A DNA stretch of 42,297 bases from Acetobacteraceae bacterium (GTDB lineage: Bacteria > Pseudomonadota > Alphaproteobacteria > Acetobacterales > Acetobacteraceae): positions 1 to 42,297 of the forward strand of contig JANXMB010000006.1 in assembly GCA_025354865.1 (NCBI GenBank), read 5' to 3'. Both the position numbers and the translations under genes were made by a program. Below are positions 18,210 through 27,600 of this stretch, in pieces. The notes under the pieces are model-generated. The model was not told the origin of the DNA. It made no database searches and was given only the letters and a program-made list of their open reading frames with translations. Each line of letters starts with the position of its first letter. Position 1 is the first letter of the stretch.

Positions 18210-20261
18210 ATGGCCTGGCGTATCGGCGTCGATTCCGGCGGCACTTTCACCGATGTTTGCTTGTTCGACGACGCCACCGGCCGGGTGGCGGTCTGGAAAG
18301 TATCGTCCACCCCCGCCGATCCGTCCGAGGGCATCGCTCGCGGCGTGGCCGAAGGATTGGCGGAGGTTGGGGCGGCGGCAGCGGATGTCGGCTATTTCGG
18401 CCATGGCACCACGGTCGCCACCAACGCGCTGATCCAGCATCGCGGGGTGAAAACCGGTCTTATCACCACCGACGGGTTCCGCGACCTGCTGGAAATCGGC
18501 CGGCAGAAGCGCCCCGACCTCTACGACATGCAGGCCGACAAGCCACCGACCCTGGTGTCTCGCGATTTGCGGTTGGAGGTTGCCGAACGGCTGCGCCACG
18601 ATGGGTCGGTGGAAATCCCGCTCGACGAAGCGGCTGTGCGCCGCGCGGTGCGCCGTCTGCGCGAGGCGGGAGTGGAGGCGGTGGCGATCTGCTTCCTGTA
18701 CGGCTTCGTCCGCAGCGATCACGAACAAACCGCCGCGCGCATTCTGGCCGAGGAATTCCCCGCCGCCTTCGCCAGCATCTCCCACGCTGTTGCGCCGGAA
18801 TTCCGCGAGTTCGAGCGGTTGTCGACGACGGTGGTAAACGCCTATCTCGGCCCGATCATGCGCCGCTACATCGGCCGGTTGGCAGAGCGATTGACCGCTT
18901 TGGGCCTGACCGCGACGCCGCATCTGACGCAATCGAATGGCGGGGTCATCGGTTTCGAGCAAGCGGCGCGGCTGCCGGTGCGCACGGTGCTGTCGGGCCC
19001 GTCCACCGGGGTGGTCGGCGCGCAGGCGATCGGCCGAGCGGTGGGGTTCGCCGATCTGATCGCGTTCGATATGGGTGGGACGTCCACCGATGTCGCGCTG
19101 CTGGCCGGGGGCGCGTGCCGCCTGACCGGGGAAGCGGTGGTGCACGGTTATCCGATCAAGGCCCCGATGCTGGATATCCACACCGTCGGCGCCGGGGGCG
19201 GGTCCATCGCCTTCGTCGATAATGGCGGTCTGCTGAAGGTTGGCCCGCGTAGCGCCGGCGCCGATCCCGGGCCGGTTTGCTATGCCAAGGGCAACGACGA
19301 AGCCACCGTCACCGATGCCAACGTGGTGCTCGGCACGTTGAACCCGGCCTTCCTGCTGGGCGGGCGAATGCCGGTGCGCCACGACCTCGCGGTTGCCGCC
19401 ATCGATCGGCTGGCCGCAGTGGTCGGGATGGAGCGGATGGCGACGGCATCCGGCATTCTCTCGGTGGTCACCGCCAATATGGCTCGGGCGATCCGGGTGA
19501 TTTCGGTCCAGCGCGGCCACGATCCCCGCGACTACACCCTGATGGCATTCGGCGGCGCCGGTCCCCTCCATGCCGCTCGGCTTGCCCGCGAGTTGGAAAT
19601 CCGGCGCATTTTGGTGCCGCGCACACCCGGTATTCTGTGTGCCATGGGGCTGCTGCTGACTGATTTGCGGGCCGATTTCGCAGTGACCCGGCTGGCGGTG
19701 TTGGCCCCCGCCGCGTTGGACGGATTGCGCGCGGCATTCGCCACCCTGGACACGATGGCGGCGGAATGGTTTGCCGCCGAGGGCATTGCCCCCGCCGATC
19801 GTGCCATCGCTCGTACCGTCGATATGCGCTACGCTGGGCAGAATTACGAATTGCCGATCGCGGTCCCGGACGGCCCGATCGATGCCGCGACGTTGCCCGT
19901 CCTGGCCGAACGCTTCGCCGAGGCGCACCGTCGGCTGTACGGTTTCGTCGCGGAGGAAGACCCGGTGCAACTGGTGACGTTCCGGGTCGAAGCATCCGGT
20001 GCGGTGCCGAAAGCGACCTTCGCCGCGCAGCCCGATGCCGGCCCCGACGCGGCGGGCGCCTTGATCGGGACGCGGGCGGTGTGGCTGGCGGAAACCGGCG
20101 GGTTCGTGTCCTGCCCGGTGTACGACCGCGATCGTCTGCGCAGCGGCAACTGCTTCGCCGGCCCGGCGATCGTCGAGCAGATGGACGCCACGACCGTCGT
20201 GCCTCCCGGTTGGACGGCGCGGGTCGAGCCGTTCCTGAACCTTTTGCTGGAGGTCGCATGA
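18210..20261 (+). CDS. hyuA: hydantoinase / 5-oxoprolinase subunit A family protein
   Basis: The 683-residue protein begins with the ASKHA-fold phosphate motif IGVDSGGTFTDV (about residues 5-16) and continues with FGHGTTVATNALIQHRG, NGGVIGFEQA, TVLSGPSTGVVGAQAIG, FDMGGTSTDVALL and YTLMAFGGAGPLHAARLA, all hallmarks of HyuA. Together with HyuB it hydrolyses cyclic amides (N-methylhydantoin, 5-oxoproline, or carboxylated acetone/acetophenone) at the cost of ATP. Which substrate applies cannot be read. Length is normal. The start ATG 18210 is given by the IGVDSGG N-terminus. hyuB follows after 46 bp on the same strand. Confidence 0.93.
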   Translation: MAWRIGVDSGGTFTDVCLFDDATGRVAVWKVSSTPADPSEGIARGVAEGLAEVGAAAADVGYFGHGTTVATNALIQHRGVKTGLITTDGFRDLLEIGRQKRPDLYDMQADKPPTLVSRDLRLEVAERLRHDGSVEIPLDEAAVRRAVRRLREAGVEAVAICFLYGFVRSDHEQTAARILAEEFPAAFASISHAVAPEFREFERLSTTVVNAYLGPIMRRYIGRLAERLTALGLTATPHLTQSNGGVIGFEQAARLPVRTVLSGPSTGVVGAQAIGRAVGFADLIAFDMGGTSTDVALLAGGACRLTGEAVVHGYPIKAPMLDIHTVGAGGGSIAFVDNGGLLKVGPRSAGADPGPVCYAKGNDEATVTDANVVLGTLNPAFLLGGRMPVRHDLAVAAIDRLAAVVGMERMATASGILSVVTANMARAIRVISVQRGHDPRDYTLMAFGGAGPLHAARLARELEIRRILVPRTPGILCAMGLLLTDLRADFAVTRLAVLAPAALDGLRAAFATLDTMAAEWFAAEGIAPADRAIARTVDMRYAGQNYELPIAVPDGPIDAATLPVLAERFAEAHRRLYGFVAEEDPVQLVTFRVEASGAVPKATFAAQPDAGPDAAGALIGTRAVWLAETGGFVSCPVYDRDRLRSGNCFAGPAIVEQMDATTVVPPGWTARVEPFLNLLLEVA

Positions 20262-20307
20262 TCGCTCGGCAGACAACAAAACGGTTCGCAAGGAAGGCGC
20301 AGCGCCC

Positions 20308-21942
20308 ATGATCGAGATCGATCCGATCGCGACCGAAGTCATCGGTTCCGCCCTATCGTCCATCGTCGAGGAAATGGGGGAGGCGCTGATCAAAGCCTCC
20401 CACTCCACCAACATCAAAGAACGGCGAGATTGTTCGACGGCGCTGTTCGATCTCGATGGCAATACTTTGTGCCAAGCCGAGCATATTCCGGTGCATTTGG
20501 GCAGTTTTTTGGGGTTGATTGCGCATATTCGCAAGCGTCACAACCAAGCCGATATTCGTCCCGGCGATGTTTTCTGCGGCAACGATGCGTACGAGGGCGG
20601 GGGCACCCATCTGCCCGATATCGTGCTGGCCGAGCCGATCTTTGTCGATGGCGCGATGACGGCCTGGGCGGTGAATTTGGCGCATCATGCGGATTTCGCG
20701 GATCGCGGACATGCGCATATTTACCAGGAGGGACTGCGGATTCCGCCGATCCGGCTGTACAAGGCCGGCGTATTGCAGACCGATGTGCAGGAACTCATTC
20801 TGCTGAACTGTCAGGTACCGAAGGAGAGGCTGTCCGATTTCCGGGCGCAGATGGCGGCGAACCGTTTGGGCGTGCAACGGTTTCAGGCGCTGTGCGGCAA
20901 ATACGGCCGGGCAACGATCCTGGCGGCGGGTGCTGCGTTGTTGGATTACGCCGAACGCAAGATGCGCGCCGGCATCGCAGCGATCCCCGACGGGGTCTAC
21001 CGGTTTGCCGATCGTTACGATTGCCCGGAAATCGACGGCGAGATGGATTTGTCATGCGAAATTACCGTGCGCGGCGATGCGATGCATCTGCATTTCGAAG
21101 CCCCGCCGCAGGTGCGCGCCGGGTTGAACATGACGATGACGGCGCTGCTCTCGACGGTTTACTACGCGATCAAAATGGTGGTGGATCCCACGATTCTGCC
21201 GAATGCTGGCCTCGCGCGGCCGTTGACCGTGTCTGCACCGGAAGGCTCGATCGTCAATTGCGTCCACCCCGCCGCCGTCAACGGAAGGTTGTCGTTGTGC
21301 CAGCGGATCGTCGATCTCATCCTGGGGGCGCTGGCCGAGGCGGTGCCGGATCGGGTGATCGCAGCCTGCAACGGCGCGTGTTTTTCCATCACCTTCGCCG
21401 GGCATCAGCCGGCCGATAATCGGCTATGGGTGTATTTGGAAACCATCGGCGGTGGGTCGGGCGCGCGGTTCAATAAAGACGGGTTGGACGGGGTGCATGT
21501 GCACATGACCAACACGTCGAACCTGCCGGTGGAGGCACTGGAACTCGAATATCCGTTGACGCTGATGCGGTACGAGTTGGTCGATGGGTCCGGCGGGGCG
21601 GGGCAATATCGCGGCGGCATGGCGATCCGCCGCGTCTACCGCGCCAACCACGACTGCCGGGTTCGCGTCGATGGCGCTAGGCTGCTGTCCCCGCCATGGG
21701 GCCTGTTCGGCGGGTTGCCGGGGGGACGCGCTGGGATCGCGGTGCATGGCGGCGCGCAGGCATTCGTGCGGGGGAATGGTGCGTTGCGCGCGGGCGAAAC
21801 GATCGAGGTCGTGACCGGCGGATCGGGCGGCTACGGTCCCCCGGCGGCGCGCGCACCTGCCGCGATCACGCGCGACATTGCGGAAGGCGCGATCGATGCC
21901 GCTGTGGCGCGGGCGGTTTATGGACCGGCGATCGGGAGCTAA
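20308..21942 (+). CDS. hyuB: hydantoinase / 5-oxoprolinase subunit B family protein
   Basis: The 544-residue protein matches HyuB: it starts IEIDPIATEVIGSALSSIVEEMGEALIKASHSTNIKERRDCSTALFD, then has HLGSFLGLI, GDVFCGNDAYEGGGTHLPDIV, WAVNLAHHADF, GNGACF-like NGACFSITFAGH and the C-terminal GGSGGYGPP. It forms the larger catalytic assembly with HyuA. The ribosome site is AAGGAAG about 12 nt upstream of ATG 20308. The last 4 bp overlap, tail to tail, the small SHOCT-type gene on the opposite strand. Substrate as for hyuA: undecided. Confidence 0.93.
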   Translation: MIEIDPIATEVIGSALSSIVEEMGEALIKASHSTNIKERRDCSTALFDLDGNTLCQAEHIPVHLGSFLGLIAHIRKRHNQADIRPGDVFCGNDAYEGGGTHLPDIVLAEPIFVDGAMTAWAVNLAHHADFADRGHAHIYQEGLRIPPIRLYKAGVLQTDVQELILLNCQVPKERLSDFRAQMAANRLGVQRFQALCGKYGRATILAAGAALLDYAERKMRAGIAAIPDGVYRFADRYDCPEIDGEMDLSCEITVRGDAMHLHFEAPPQVRAGLNMTMTALLSTVYYAIKMVVDPTILPNAGLARPLTVSAPEGSIVNCVHPAAVNGRLSLCQRIVDLILGALAEAVPDRVIAACNGACFSITFAGHQPADNRLWVYLETIGGGSGARFNKDGLDGVHVHMTNTSNLPVEALELEYPLTLMRYELVDGSGGAGQYRGGMAIRRVYRANHDCRVRVDGARLLSPPWGLFGGLPGGRAGIAVHGGAQAFVRGNGALRAGETIEVVTGGSGGYGPPAARAPAAITRDIAEGAIDAAVARAVYGPAIGS

Positions 21943-22271
21943 TGACTGAGCAAAGTCCGGCGGGCTTCGAATTCCGCCAGATCGATGTCGCCGCGGGCGA
22001 AACGTTGCTCCAGAATATCGACGGCATCGCCCATGCGCCGATGCCCGTGTTCGTGCCAGGGGCGCGACAGGCCGCGCCTGCCGCAGCGGAAGGCCACGAC
22101 CACGAGCGCCAACACGATGCCAACCATCGCCATCATGGCGATCGGACCGAACATCGTGCTGTGGTGCCAAAGCATCGGATACCCGTTGGGCGTGGGAACC
22201 TGTTGCGCGGCGGCTGGCAAGGCGAACCCCGCGACCGCCGAAAACCCGAGAAGCGAACCGAAACGCGTCAT
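21939..22271 (-). CDS. small membrane protein with a SHOCT-like C-terminus
   Basis: The 110-residue protein has a signal-like N-terminus (MTRFGSLLGFSAVAGFALPAAAQQ), one more membrane helix (MFGPIAMMAMVGIVLALVVVAF, about 45-66), a His/Arg-rich linker, and a C-terminal DAVDILEQRFARGDIDLAEFEARR that fits the short SHOCT oligomerisation motif (a leucine, a run of helical residues, then G-I/D-EF). Such proteins are often found in bacterial envelopes with unknown roles. I chose ATG 22271 because it begins the signal peptide; the frame upstream is not hydrophobic. No partner gene is evident. Confidence 0.7.
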   Translation of the reverse strand: MTRFGSLLGFSAVAGFALPAAAQQVPTPNGYPMLWHHSTMFGPIAMMAMVGIVLALVVVAFRCGRRGLSRPWHEHGHRRMGDAVDILEQRFARGDIDLAEFEARRTLLSH

Positions 22272-22428
22272 GGCGCAAGACCCTTCCGTTATCCTTCGGG
22301 TGCCATGCTCGCCGGTTCGCCGCGCGGACGCATTGATCTCGATCAAACGGTGTTCCGGGCTGGGATCGCCGGAGTCGCCTTCGCCGCCCGAGGCTGGTAG
22401 AGCGGCCTCATCACCGACGGAGATTCCG

Positions 22429-23424
22429 ATGAAGCGCCTTCTGTTGCTCGCGACCCTGGCTTTCGCCCCGATGCTGGCCCATGCCGAGGTGCCGGAAGTC
22501 CGCATCGCGCGTCAATATTCCATGGGTTATCTGCAATTCAACGTCGTCGAGCACGAGAAACTCATTCAGAAACACGCCGCTCGGCTGGGCATCCCCGAGG
22601 TCAAGGTGTCGTCGTTCCGCTTCAACGGCCCGGCGGCGATGAACGACGCGCTGCTGTCCGATACCGTCGATATCGTCGGCGGCAGCCCGCACGGGATGTT
22701 CACGCTGTGGGCTAAAACCCTTGGCACCAAACAGGAAGTGCGCGCGATTACCGCCCTGGTGACGCTGCCTTTCGCGATTACCAGCAACGATCCCGCCATT
22801 ACGACCATCGCCGATCTGGGCAAATGCAAGAAAATCCCGGTGCCGTCGGTGCGCGTGTCCTCCCCCGCTGTGTCGGTGCAGATGGCCGCCGCCAAGTTGT
22901 ACGGGATGAAGGAATACGCGAAATTCGATACCGCCACGATCACCATGTCGCCCGCCGACGCCACGGTGGCGCTGCTGAGCGGCGTCGGGGAGATCAACTG
23001 CACCATCGCGCTGCCGCCGTTCTTGCAACAGCAGCTCGAACATCCGAACATCCATGTCGTTGCGAATTCGTTCGACCTGATGGGCGGGCCGAATACCTAC
23101 ACGCTGTCCTATACATCGCTGAAATTCCACGACCGCAACCCGAAACTCTATCAGGCCGTCTACGATGCCCTGCAGGAGGCAACCGGCCGAGTCAGCAACG
23201 ATATCCGTACCGCTGCGAAATATTGGATCGAGGATAGCGAATCCCGCCTATCCGTCGATTTCGTCGCTGCCGCCGGCAGCGGTAAAGACGTGAAATGGAC
23301 CACGATCCCCGAACGCACCATGCAAGGCGCCGAGTTCATGGCCGAGGTCGGAACGATCAAGGTGAAGCCGAAATCCTGGAAGGATTATTTCTTCCCCGAA
23401 GCCTACGCCATGCCGGGGAGCTGA
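22429..23424 (+). CDS. NitT/TauT-type ABC transporter substrate-binding protein (orphan)
   Basis: The 331-residue protein has a signal peptide (MKRLLLLATLAFAPMLAHA) and the periplasmic type-2 binding fold of nitrate/sulfonate/thiamine-type receptors: VRIARQYSMGYLQFNVVEHEKLIQKHA, FRFNGPAAMNDALLSDTVDIVGGSPHG, ITTIADLGKCKKIPVPS, and DATVALLSGVGEINCTIALPP. It would deliver a small organic anion or amine to an inner-membrane ABC permease, but no permease or ATPase gene is nearby, so its partners lie elsewhere. CGGAG stands 6 nt before ATG 22429. A hairpin with a UUCG loop follows its stop. Confidence 0.85.
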   Translation: MKRLLLLATLAFAPMLAHAEVPEVRIARQYSMGYLQFNVVEHEKLIQKHAARLGIPEVKVSSFRFNGPAAMNDALLSDTVDIVGGSPHGMFTLWAKTLGTKQEVRAITALVTLPFAITSNDPAITTIADLGKCKKIPVPSVRVSSPAVSVQMAAAKLYGMKEYAKFDTATITMSPADATVALLSGVGEINCTIALPPFLQQQLEHPNIHVVANSFDLMGGPNTYTLSYTSLKFHDRNPKLYQAVYDALQEATGRVSNDIRTAAKYWIEDSESRLSVDFVAAAGSGKDVKWTTIPERTMQGAEFMAEVGTIKVKPKSWKDYFFPEAYAMPGS

Positions 23425-23436
23425 TATTGCCCGCCT

Positions 23437-23462
23437 CCGCTCGGCATTTCGATGCCGAGCGG
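23437..23462. terminator. GC-rich hairpin with UUCG loop between convergent genes
   Basis: CCGCTCGGCAT (23437-23447) and ATGCCGAGCGG (23452-23462) form a perfect 11-bp stem around TTCG. It lies between the stop codons at 23424 and 23470. There is no T-run, so it may stabilise 3' ends rather than terminate by itself. Confidence 0.6.
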
Positions 23463-23469
23463 GTGGCGA

Positions 23470-24597
23470 TCAGATACTGAGATCGTCGAGGTTGTAATCC
23501 GCGATATCCGCCTTCGCCGCCGCATCCCAGCGGAAAATCTGGCCGGCGTGGGGGGCGTAGGCAAAGGGGGTTTCGTTGGGGAATCTTTGCTTGCGCGCAT
23601 CGATGCCATAACCGATCATCCGAGCACGGCGGGCGATGCGGGCGGCGTCGTAGATTGCGGCTTCGTTGTGAACGCCGCCGCCGAGCACCCCGAGGACGGA
23701 TTTGCGGCGGTGGAAGCCCATATTGAGGGTCACGCGCCAATCTTTGCTGGTATTGGCGAACGATCCATGCACCGCCTGACGGTTGGTAATCGCGACGTCG
23801 CCGGGCGCGCAGACGATCGGGACCGCGCCGGGCAGCCGATCGCTGCCGGCTTCGGCGAGCATGGCGCGGATGTCGGTCTTGCCCCGTTTGTGGGACCCGG
23901 GCAGTACCCAGACGCCATTCGCCGGGGTGCAGCCATAGAGTTGCGCCATCAGATTGAAACCGTGCGATCCCTGGTCCCAATCGGGGCTATTCCAATGGGT
24001 CAGGCCGTCCTGGTGCCATGCGACGGATGCGCCTCGGCCGGGTTCTTTGATGAACATCGCCTCGTTGAAGGGCACGAAATCGTCGCCGGCGATGGCGGCT
24101 GCGACGGACAGCAAGCCGGGATGGCCGTAGACCCGCAGATGCGCTTCGGAGAATTGCAACGTCCCGAGGATAAGGTAGACGACCTCCTTCGGCGCATCGT
24201 CGTCGGCTTTCGGCTCGTGCATTTTCACCGGATGCCGCCCTCCGGCGAGGGCGGTGCCGCCAAAGGGGTCGCTGAGCGGTCGAGCCCAGAACAGGGTAGG
24301 GGCTTTCAGGCCGACGCCGAGTGCGGGTCGGGATTGGGAGTCGCGTTCGGCGCCTTTTTCGGTCGGTAACCGGGCGAGAATGTCGTGCAGATCGGCTTCG
24401 ATATCCTGCAATTCGTCCGGTCCGAGAACGTTTTCGAACACGTAGAAGCCGCAGCGCCAATAGGCCTCCAGAATCTCGGGATGCATTTTTCCATCGGCAT
24501 CGTAACGAATGGGGCCGCGATTGCCGAGTGCGAAGGCCGCCTGCCTTCCCGCTTCGAGGTAGGCTTGCATGGCGGTATCGCGCGATATCTCGTTCAT
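23470..24597 (-). CDS. phytanoyl-CoA dioxygenase (PhyH) family oxygenase
   Basis: The 375-residue protein is a likely Fe(II)/2-oxoglutarate oxygenase. It has H195-Q-D197 in ASVAWHQDG, a distal His in NRQAVHGSFANTS (about residue 285) and a following Arg in KDWRVTLNMGF that would hold 2-oxoglutarate; the N-terminal YWRCGFYVFENVLGPDELQDI is a common PhyH opening. Such enzymes hydroxylate CoA esters or small natural products. Substrate unknown. Its start overlaps the end of the upstream deacylase gene by four bases (24594-24597), so it is the last gene of the minus-strand operon that begins with the OFA transporter. Confidence 0.82.
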   Translation of the reverse strand: MNEISRDTAMQAYLEAGRQAAFALGNRGPIRYDADGKMHPEILEAYWRCGFYVFENVLGPDELQDIEADLHDILARLPTEKGAERDSQSRPALGVGLKAPTLFWARPLSDPFGGTALAGGRHPVKMHEPKADDDAPKEVVYLILGTLQFSEAHLRVYGHPGLLSVAAAIAGDDFVPFNEAMFIKEPGRGASVAWHQDGLTHWNSPDWDQGSHGFNLMAQLYGCTPANGVWVLPGSHKRGKTDIRAMLAEAGSDRLPGAVPIVCAPGDVAITNRQAVHGSFANTSKDWRVTLNMGFHRRKSVLGVLGGGVHNEAAIYDAARIARRARMIGYGIDARKQRFPNETPFAYAPHAGQIFRWDAAAKADIADYNLDDLSI

Positions 24598-26339
24598 TGT
24601 CCCTCTCCGTGCGGAAGATGTTCGGTTGCTGCGCCGGGCTGGGTTTTTTGCCCACGGGCACCGCGCACCAGACGGCCGGGCAGGGCGCCCGTTGCCTCAC
24701 CGTTACGGTAAACGATTTCGCCGGATACGATCGTCGCGACGAAGCCGTCGGTCCGCTGGACCAGCCGTTTGCCGCCGGCCGGCAGGTCGTAGACGATCTC
24801 CGGGCTGCGCAGCGCCAGTCGATCGTAATCGAGGATGGCGATATCGGCTTTCAGCCCGGGTTGCAGCAGCCCGCGATCGTGCAGCCCGATCGCCACGGCA
24901 TTGTCCCGGGTCAGCCGTTTGACGATGAACGGCACCGAAAACAGCCCGCCGCGCGGCCGATCCCGCGTCCAGTGCGTCAGGGTGTAGCTGGTGGCGGTCG
25001 CGTCGCACATCAGCCCGACATGCGCCCCACCGTCGCCCAGCCCGATCAGCGTATCGGGATGGGCGATCATGTCGTGCACCACGTCCAGATTGCCGGCCGC
25101 AAAATTGGTCGTCGGCAAATACAGGATGCCGCGCCCGTCGTTTTCCAACAGCAGATCGTAAGCGACCTCGTCCGGGGTGCGGTTTTGCCGGTCCGCCATG
25201 GCCTGGATGCTACGATCGGCGGGCGGTTCGTAGTCCGGCGGGTCGCCCAGCGGGAACAGGCGATCCCACCGCATCACCCGGCGGGCGCGTTTGCCGCCCT
25301 GGAATTCCTCCGACAGCAATTGGGCGCGGAACGCGGGATCGCGCAGCCGGCGCAGGCGTTCGGGGAAGGGCAGGGCCTCGATCGCCTTGTAACTGGGCCG
25401 GCGCATGAAGGGATTTTGCGACAATTCGAAGCCCAGCAGCACCGAGGTCGGGCGCGATCGCACCTGCCCGGTGATGCGCAGTCCGGCCGCATTGGCCTCG
25501 GCGATGCGGTGCAGCAAAGCCCGCCAGCCATCGGGGCGGCTATCGGATTGCAGCAAGGTCAGCGTGACCGGCCGGCCGGAGTGCTGTGCTACGCGTTCGA
25601 ACAGGGCGAATTCCGCCTCGGGGTCGTCGAAATCCGACACGATCTGCACCCAGCCATCGCCCATGGCTTCGGCGATTTCCGCAAGTTCGGCTTCCTCGGC
25701 GCGCAACGTCGGAATATGTTTGCCGTCCGAGGTGCGGTGGTTCAACGTGCGGGAGGTCGAAAATCCCAGTGCCCCCGCCGCAATCCCCTCCCGCGTCAAA
25801 GCCGCCATCGCCGCACGATCGGCCGCCGTGGCCGGTTCTCGATCGGCGCCGCGTTGGCCCATGACGTAGACCCGCAGTGCGGCATGCGGCACCTGGACGG
25901 CGATATCGGCGTCGTATTGGCGGCTTTCCAGCGCGTCCATGAATTCGGGGAAGGTGCTCCAGTTCCAGGGCAAGCCCTCGGTCAGGACGACTTCGGGGAT
26001 GTCCTCCACCCCCTCCATCAATTGCACCAGCATGTCGTGGCGGTCGGGGTGGCAGGGGGCGAAGCCGACGCCGCAATTGCCCAGCAGCGCGGTGGTGACA
26101 CCGTTCCAGGTGGAGGGCGACAGGCGGGAGGACCAGGTCGCCTGCGCGTCGTAATGGGTGTGGACATCGACGAAGCCCGGCGTCACCAGCAGGCCGGTTG
26201 CGTCGATCTCCTGCTGGCCGGGCGGCAGGTTGGGGCCGATTTCGGCGATCCGGCCGTGCGCGATGCCGAGGTCGGCGACGTAGGGATCGCCGCCGCTGCC
26301 ATCGACGATGGTGCCGTTGCGGATGATCAAGCTGTGCAT
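24594..26339 (-). CDS. N-acyl-D-amino-acid deacylase-like amidohydrolase
   Basis: The 581-residue protein belongs to the amidohydrolase superfamily, D-aminoacylase type. The metal ligands H60 and H62 are in VDVHTHYDAQATWS; downstream are LGNCGVGFAP, EGIAAGALGFSTSRTLNHRTSDG and the late GLGDGGAHVGLMCDATA, with the conserved Asp. It would remove acyl groups from N-acyl-D-amino acids or related amides in the cytosol. The length (about 580) is in the longer subgroup. The gene begins about 58 bp after the MFS gene and its end overlaps the PhyH gene, so uptake, deacylation and oxygenation may be linked (inference). Confidence 0.88.
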   Translation of the reverse strand: MHSLIIRNGTIVDGSGGDPYVADLGIAHGRIAEIGPNLPPGQQEIDATGLLVTPGFVDVHTHYDAQATWSSRLSPSTWNGVTTALLGNCGVGFAPCHPDRHDMLVQLMEGVEDIPEVVLTEGLPWNWSTFPEFMDALESRQYDADIAVQVPHAALRVYVMGQRGADREPATAADRAAMAALTREGIAAGALGFSTSRTLNHRTSDGKHIPTLRAEEAELAEIAEAMGDGWVQIVSDFDDPEAEFALFERVAQHSGRPVTLTLLQSDSRPDGWRALLHRIAEANAAGLRITGQVRSRPTSVLLGFELSQNPFMRRPSYKAIEALPFPERLRRLRDPAFRAQLLSEEFQGGKRARRVMRWDRLFPLGDPPDYEPPADRSIQAMADRQNRTPDEVAYDLLLENDGRGILYLPTTNFAAGNLDVVHDMIAHPDTLIGLGDGGAHVGLMCDATATSYTLTHWTRDRPRGGLFSVPFIVKRLTRDNAVAIGLHDRGLLQPGLKADIAILDYDRLALRSPEIVYDLPAGGKRLVQRTDGFVATIVSGEIVYRNGEATGALPGRLVRGARGQKTQPGAATEHLPHGEGQ

Positions 26340-26397
26340 GGGCGTTCCTCCTGGTAGGAGACGGTACCGGTGGAAACGCCGGTCGGCAAGCGCGGCG

Positions 26398-27600
26398 TCA
26401 GGTCGTCAGCGCCGCGCCTTTGCGCTCGGGGATCAGGAACCACATCGCCACGATATCCACGACGTACAGCACCGCCAGCAGGGCGATCGCGGTTTCGAAG
26501 CCATAGAGCGCGGCGACCGATCCAACTGCGACCGGCCCGAACCCGCCGATCGCACGGCCGAAGTTGAACAGCACATTCTGCGCGGTTGCTCGGCTGGCGG
26601 TGGGGTAAAGCTCGCTCATGAGCGCGCCGTAGCCGCCCAGCATGCCGTTGACGAAGAATCCCATGATGGCGCCGGCGATCAGCAGGGCGGTCGGGTCGGT
26701 CAGCCGAGAATAGACGACGACCATGATGGCGGCGCCGATCATCCAACCGATGAAGGCGGGGCGGCGACCGACGCGATCGGCGACGTGGCCGAACACGAAG
26801 ATGCCCAGGGCCATGCCGCCGATGGTGACGGCGGTCCAGGTGGCGGATTGGGTCAGGTTGAAGTGAAACCGGGTTGCCAGATAGTTCGGCAGCCAGATCA
26901 TCACCCCGTAATAGCCGAAATTCTGCACCGAGCAGAGGATCGCCATCCCCAGGCTGATTTTTGCCGTCGGCCCATCCTTGAACAACGCCCAAAGCGACGC
27001 CGAGGCAGGTCCGCGCCGTTCGAACATCGCGGGTTCGGGGCAGCTGCGGCGGACGAAGAAGGCGACGATGGCGGGCAGCACGCCCAGCGCGAACATGCCA
27101 CGCCAGCCGATCGTCGGCAGCAACAGCGGCGTCAGCAGCGCGGCCAGCAGCACTCCGGCCTGCCACCCCAGCCCGACATAGGACGAGACGCGGGCGCGTT
27201 TGGCGGCGGGCCATGCCTCGGCTGCCAGGGCCATGCCGATGCCGAATTCGCCGCCCAGCCCCAGGCCGGCGATGCCGCGATACGCCAGCAGATCCCAGTA
27301 GCCCTGTGCGAAGGCGCAAAGGCCGGTGAACACGGCGAACAGGACGATGGTCCAGGTCAGCACGCGGACTCGGCCGAGCCGATCGGACAGCATGCCGAAG
27401 CCGATGCCGCCGAGGACGGCGCCGACCAGGGTGGCGGTGACCAGGGAGGCCGCTTGCGGCTGCGCGAGGTGCAGATCGGCCGAGATCGCCCGCAGCATGA
27501 AGCCCAGAATCAACAGGTCGAACCCGTCCATCGCATAGCCGATGGCGGAACCCCAGAGCGCCTTCCATGCCTCGGGGGAAACGGTTTCGTCGGTGTTCAC
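26398..27600 (-). CDS. MFS transporter (metabolite:H+ symporter type)
   Basis: The 400-residue protein has 12 likely membrane helices and the MFS motifs GMLSDRLGRVRVL (loop 2-3) and GHVADRVGRRPAF (loop 8-9), with DGFDLLILGF in helix 1, as in aromatic-acid or sialic-acid type symporters. Substrate unknown. I place the start at the GTG at 27600, since it overlaps by one base the TAG of the 38-residue gene upstream (TAGTG) and begins a normal N-terminus (NTDETVSPEAWKALWGSAIGYAMDG); a longer open frame reaches to 27675 but runs through the small gene. It is followed by the deacylase gene. Confidence 0.87.
   Translation of the reverse strand: MNTDETVSPEAWKALWGSAIGYAMDGFDLLILGFMLRAISADLHLAQPQAASLVTATLVGAVLGGIGFGMLSDRLGRVRVLTWTIVLFAVFTGLCAFAQGYWDLLAYRGIAGLGLGGEFGIGMALAAEAWPAAKRARVSSYVGLGWQAGVLLAALLTPLLLPTIGWRGMFALGVLPAIVAFFVRRSCPEPAMFERRGPASASLWALFKDGPTAKISLGMAILCSVQNFGYYGVMIWLPNYLATRFHFNLTQSATWTAVTIGGMALGIFVFGHVADRVGRRPAFIGWMIGAAIMVVVYSRLTDPTALLIAGAIMGFFVNGMLGGYGALMSELYPTASRATAQNVLFNFGRAIGGFGPVAVGSVAALYGFETAIALLAVLYVVDIVAMWFLIPERKGAALTT

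Noticed and set aside
17859-20534. Long open frame on the minus strand opposite hyuA and part of the oxidase gene
   Set aside because: Composition is typical of an antisense shadow; it runs through two well-supported genes.
24321-26357. Long open frame on the plus strand opposite the deacylase gene
   Set aside because: No recognisable domain; the minus-strand gene carries all metal-binding motifs.
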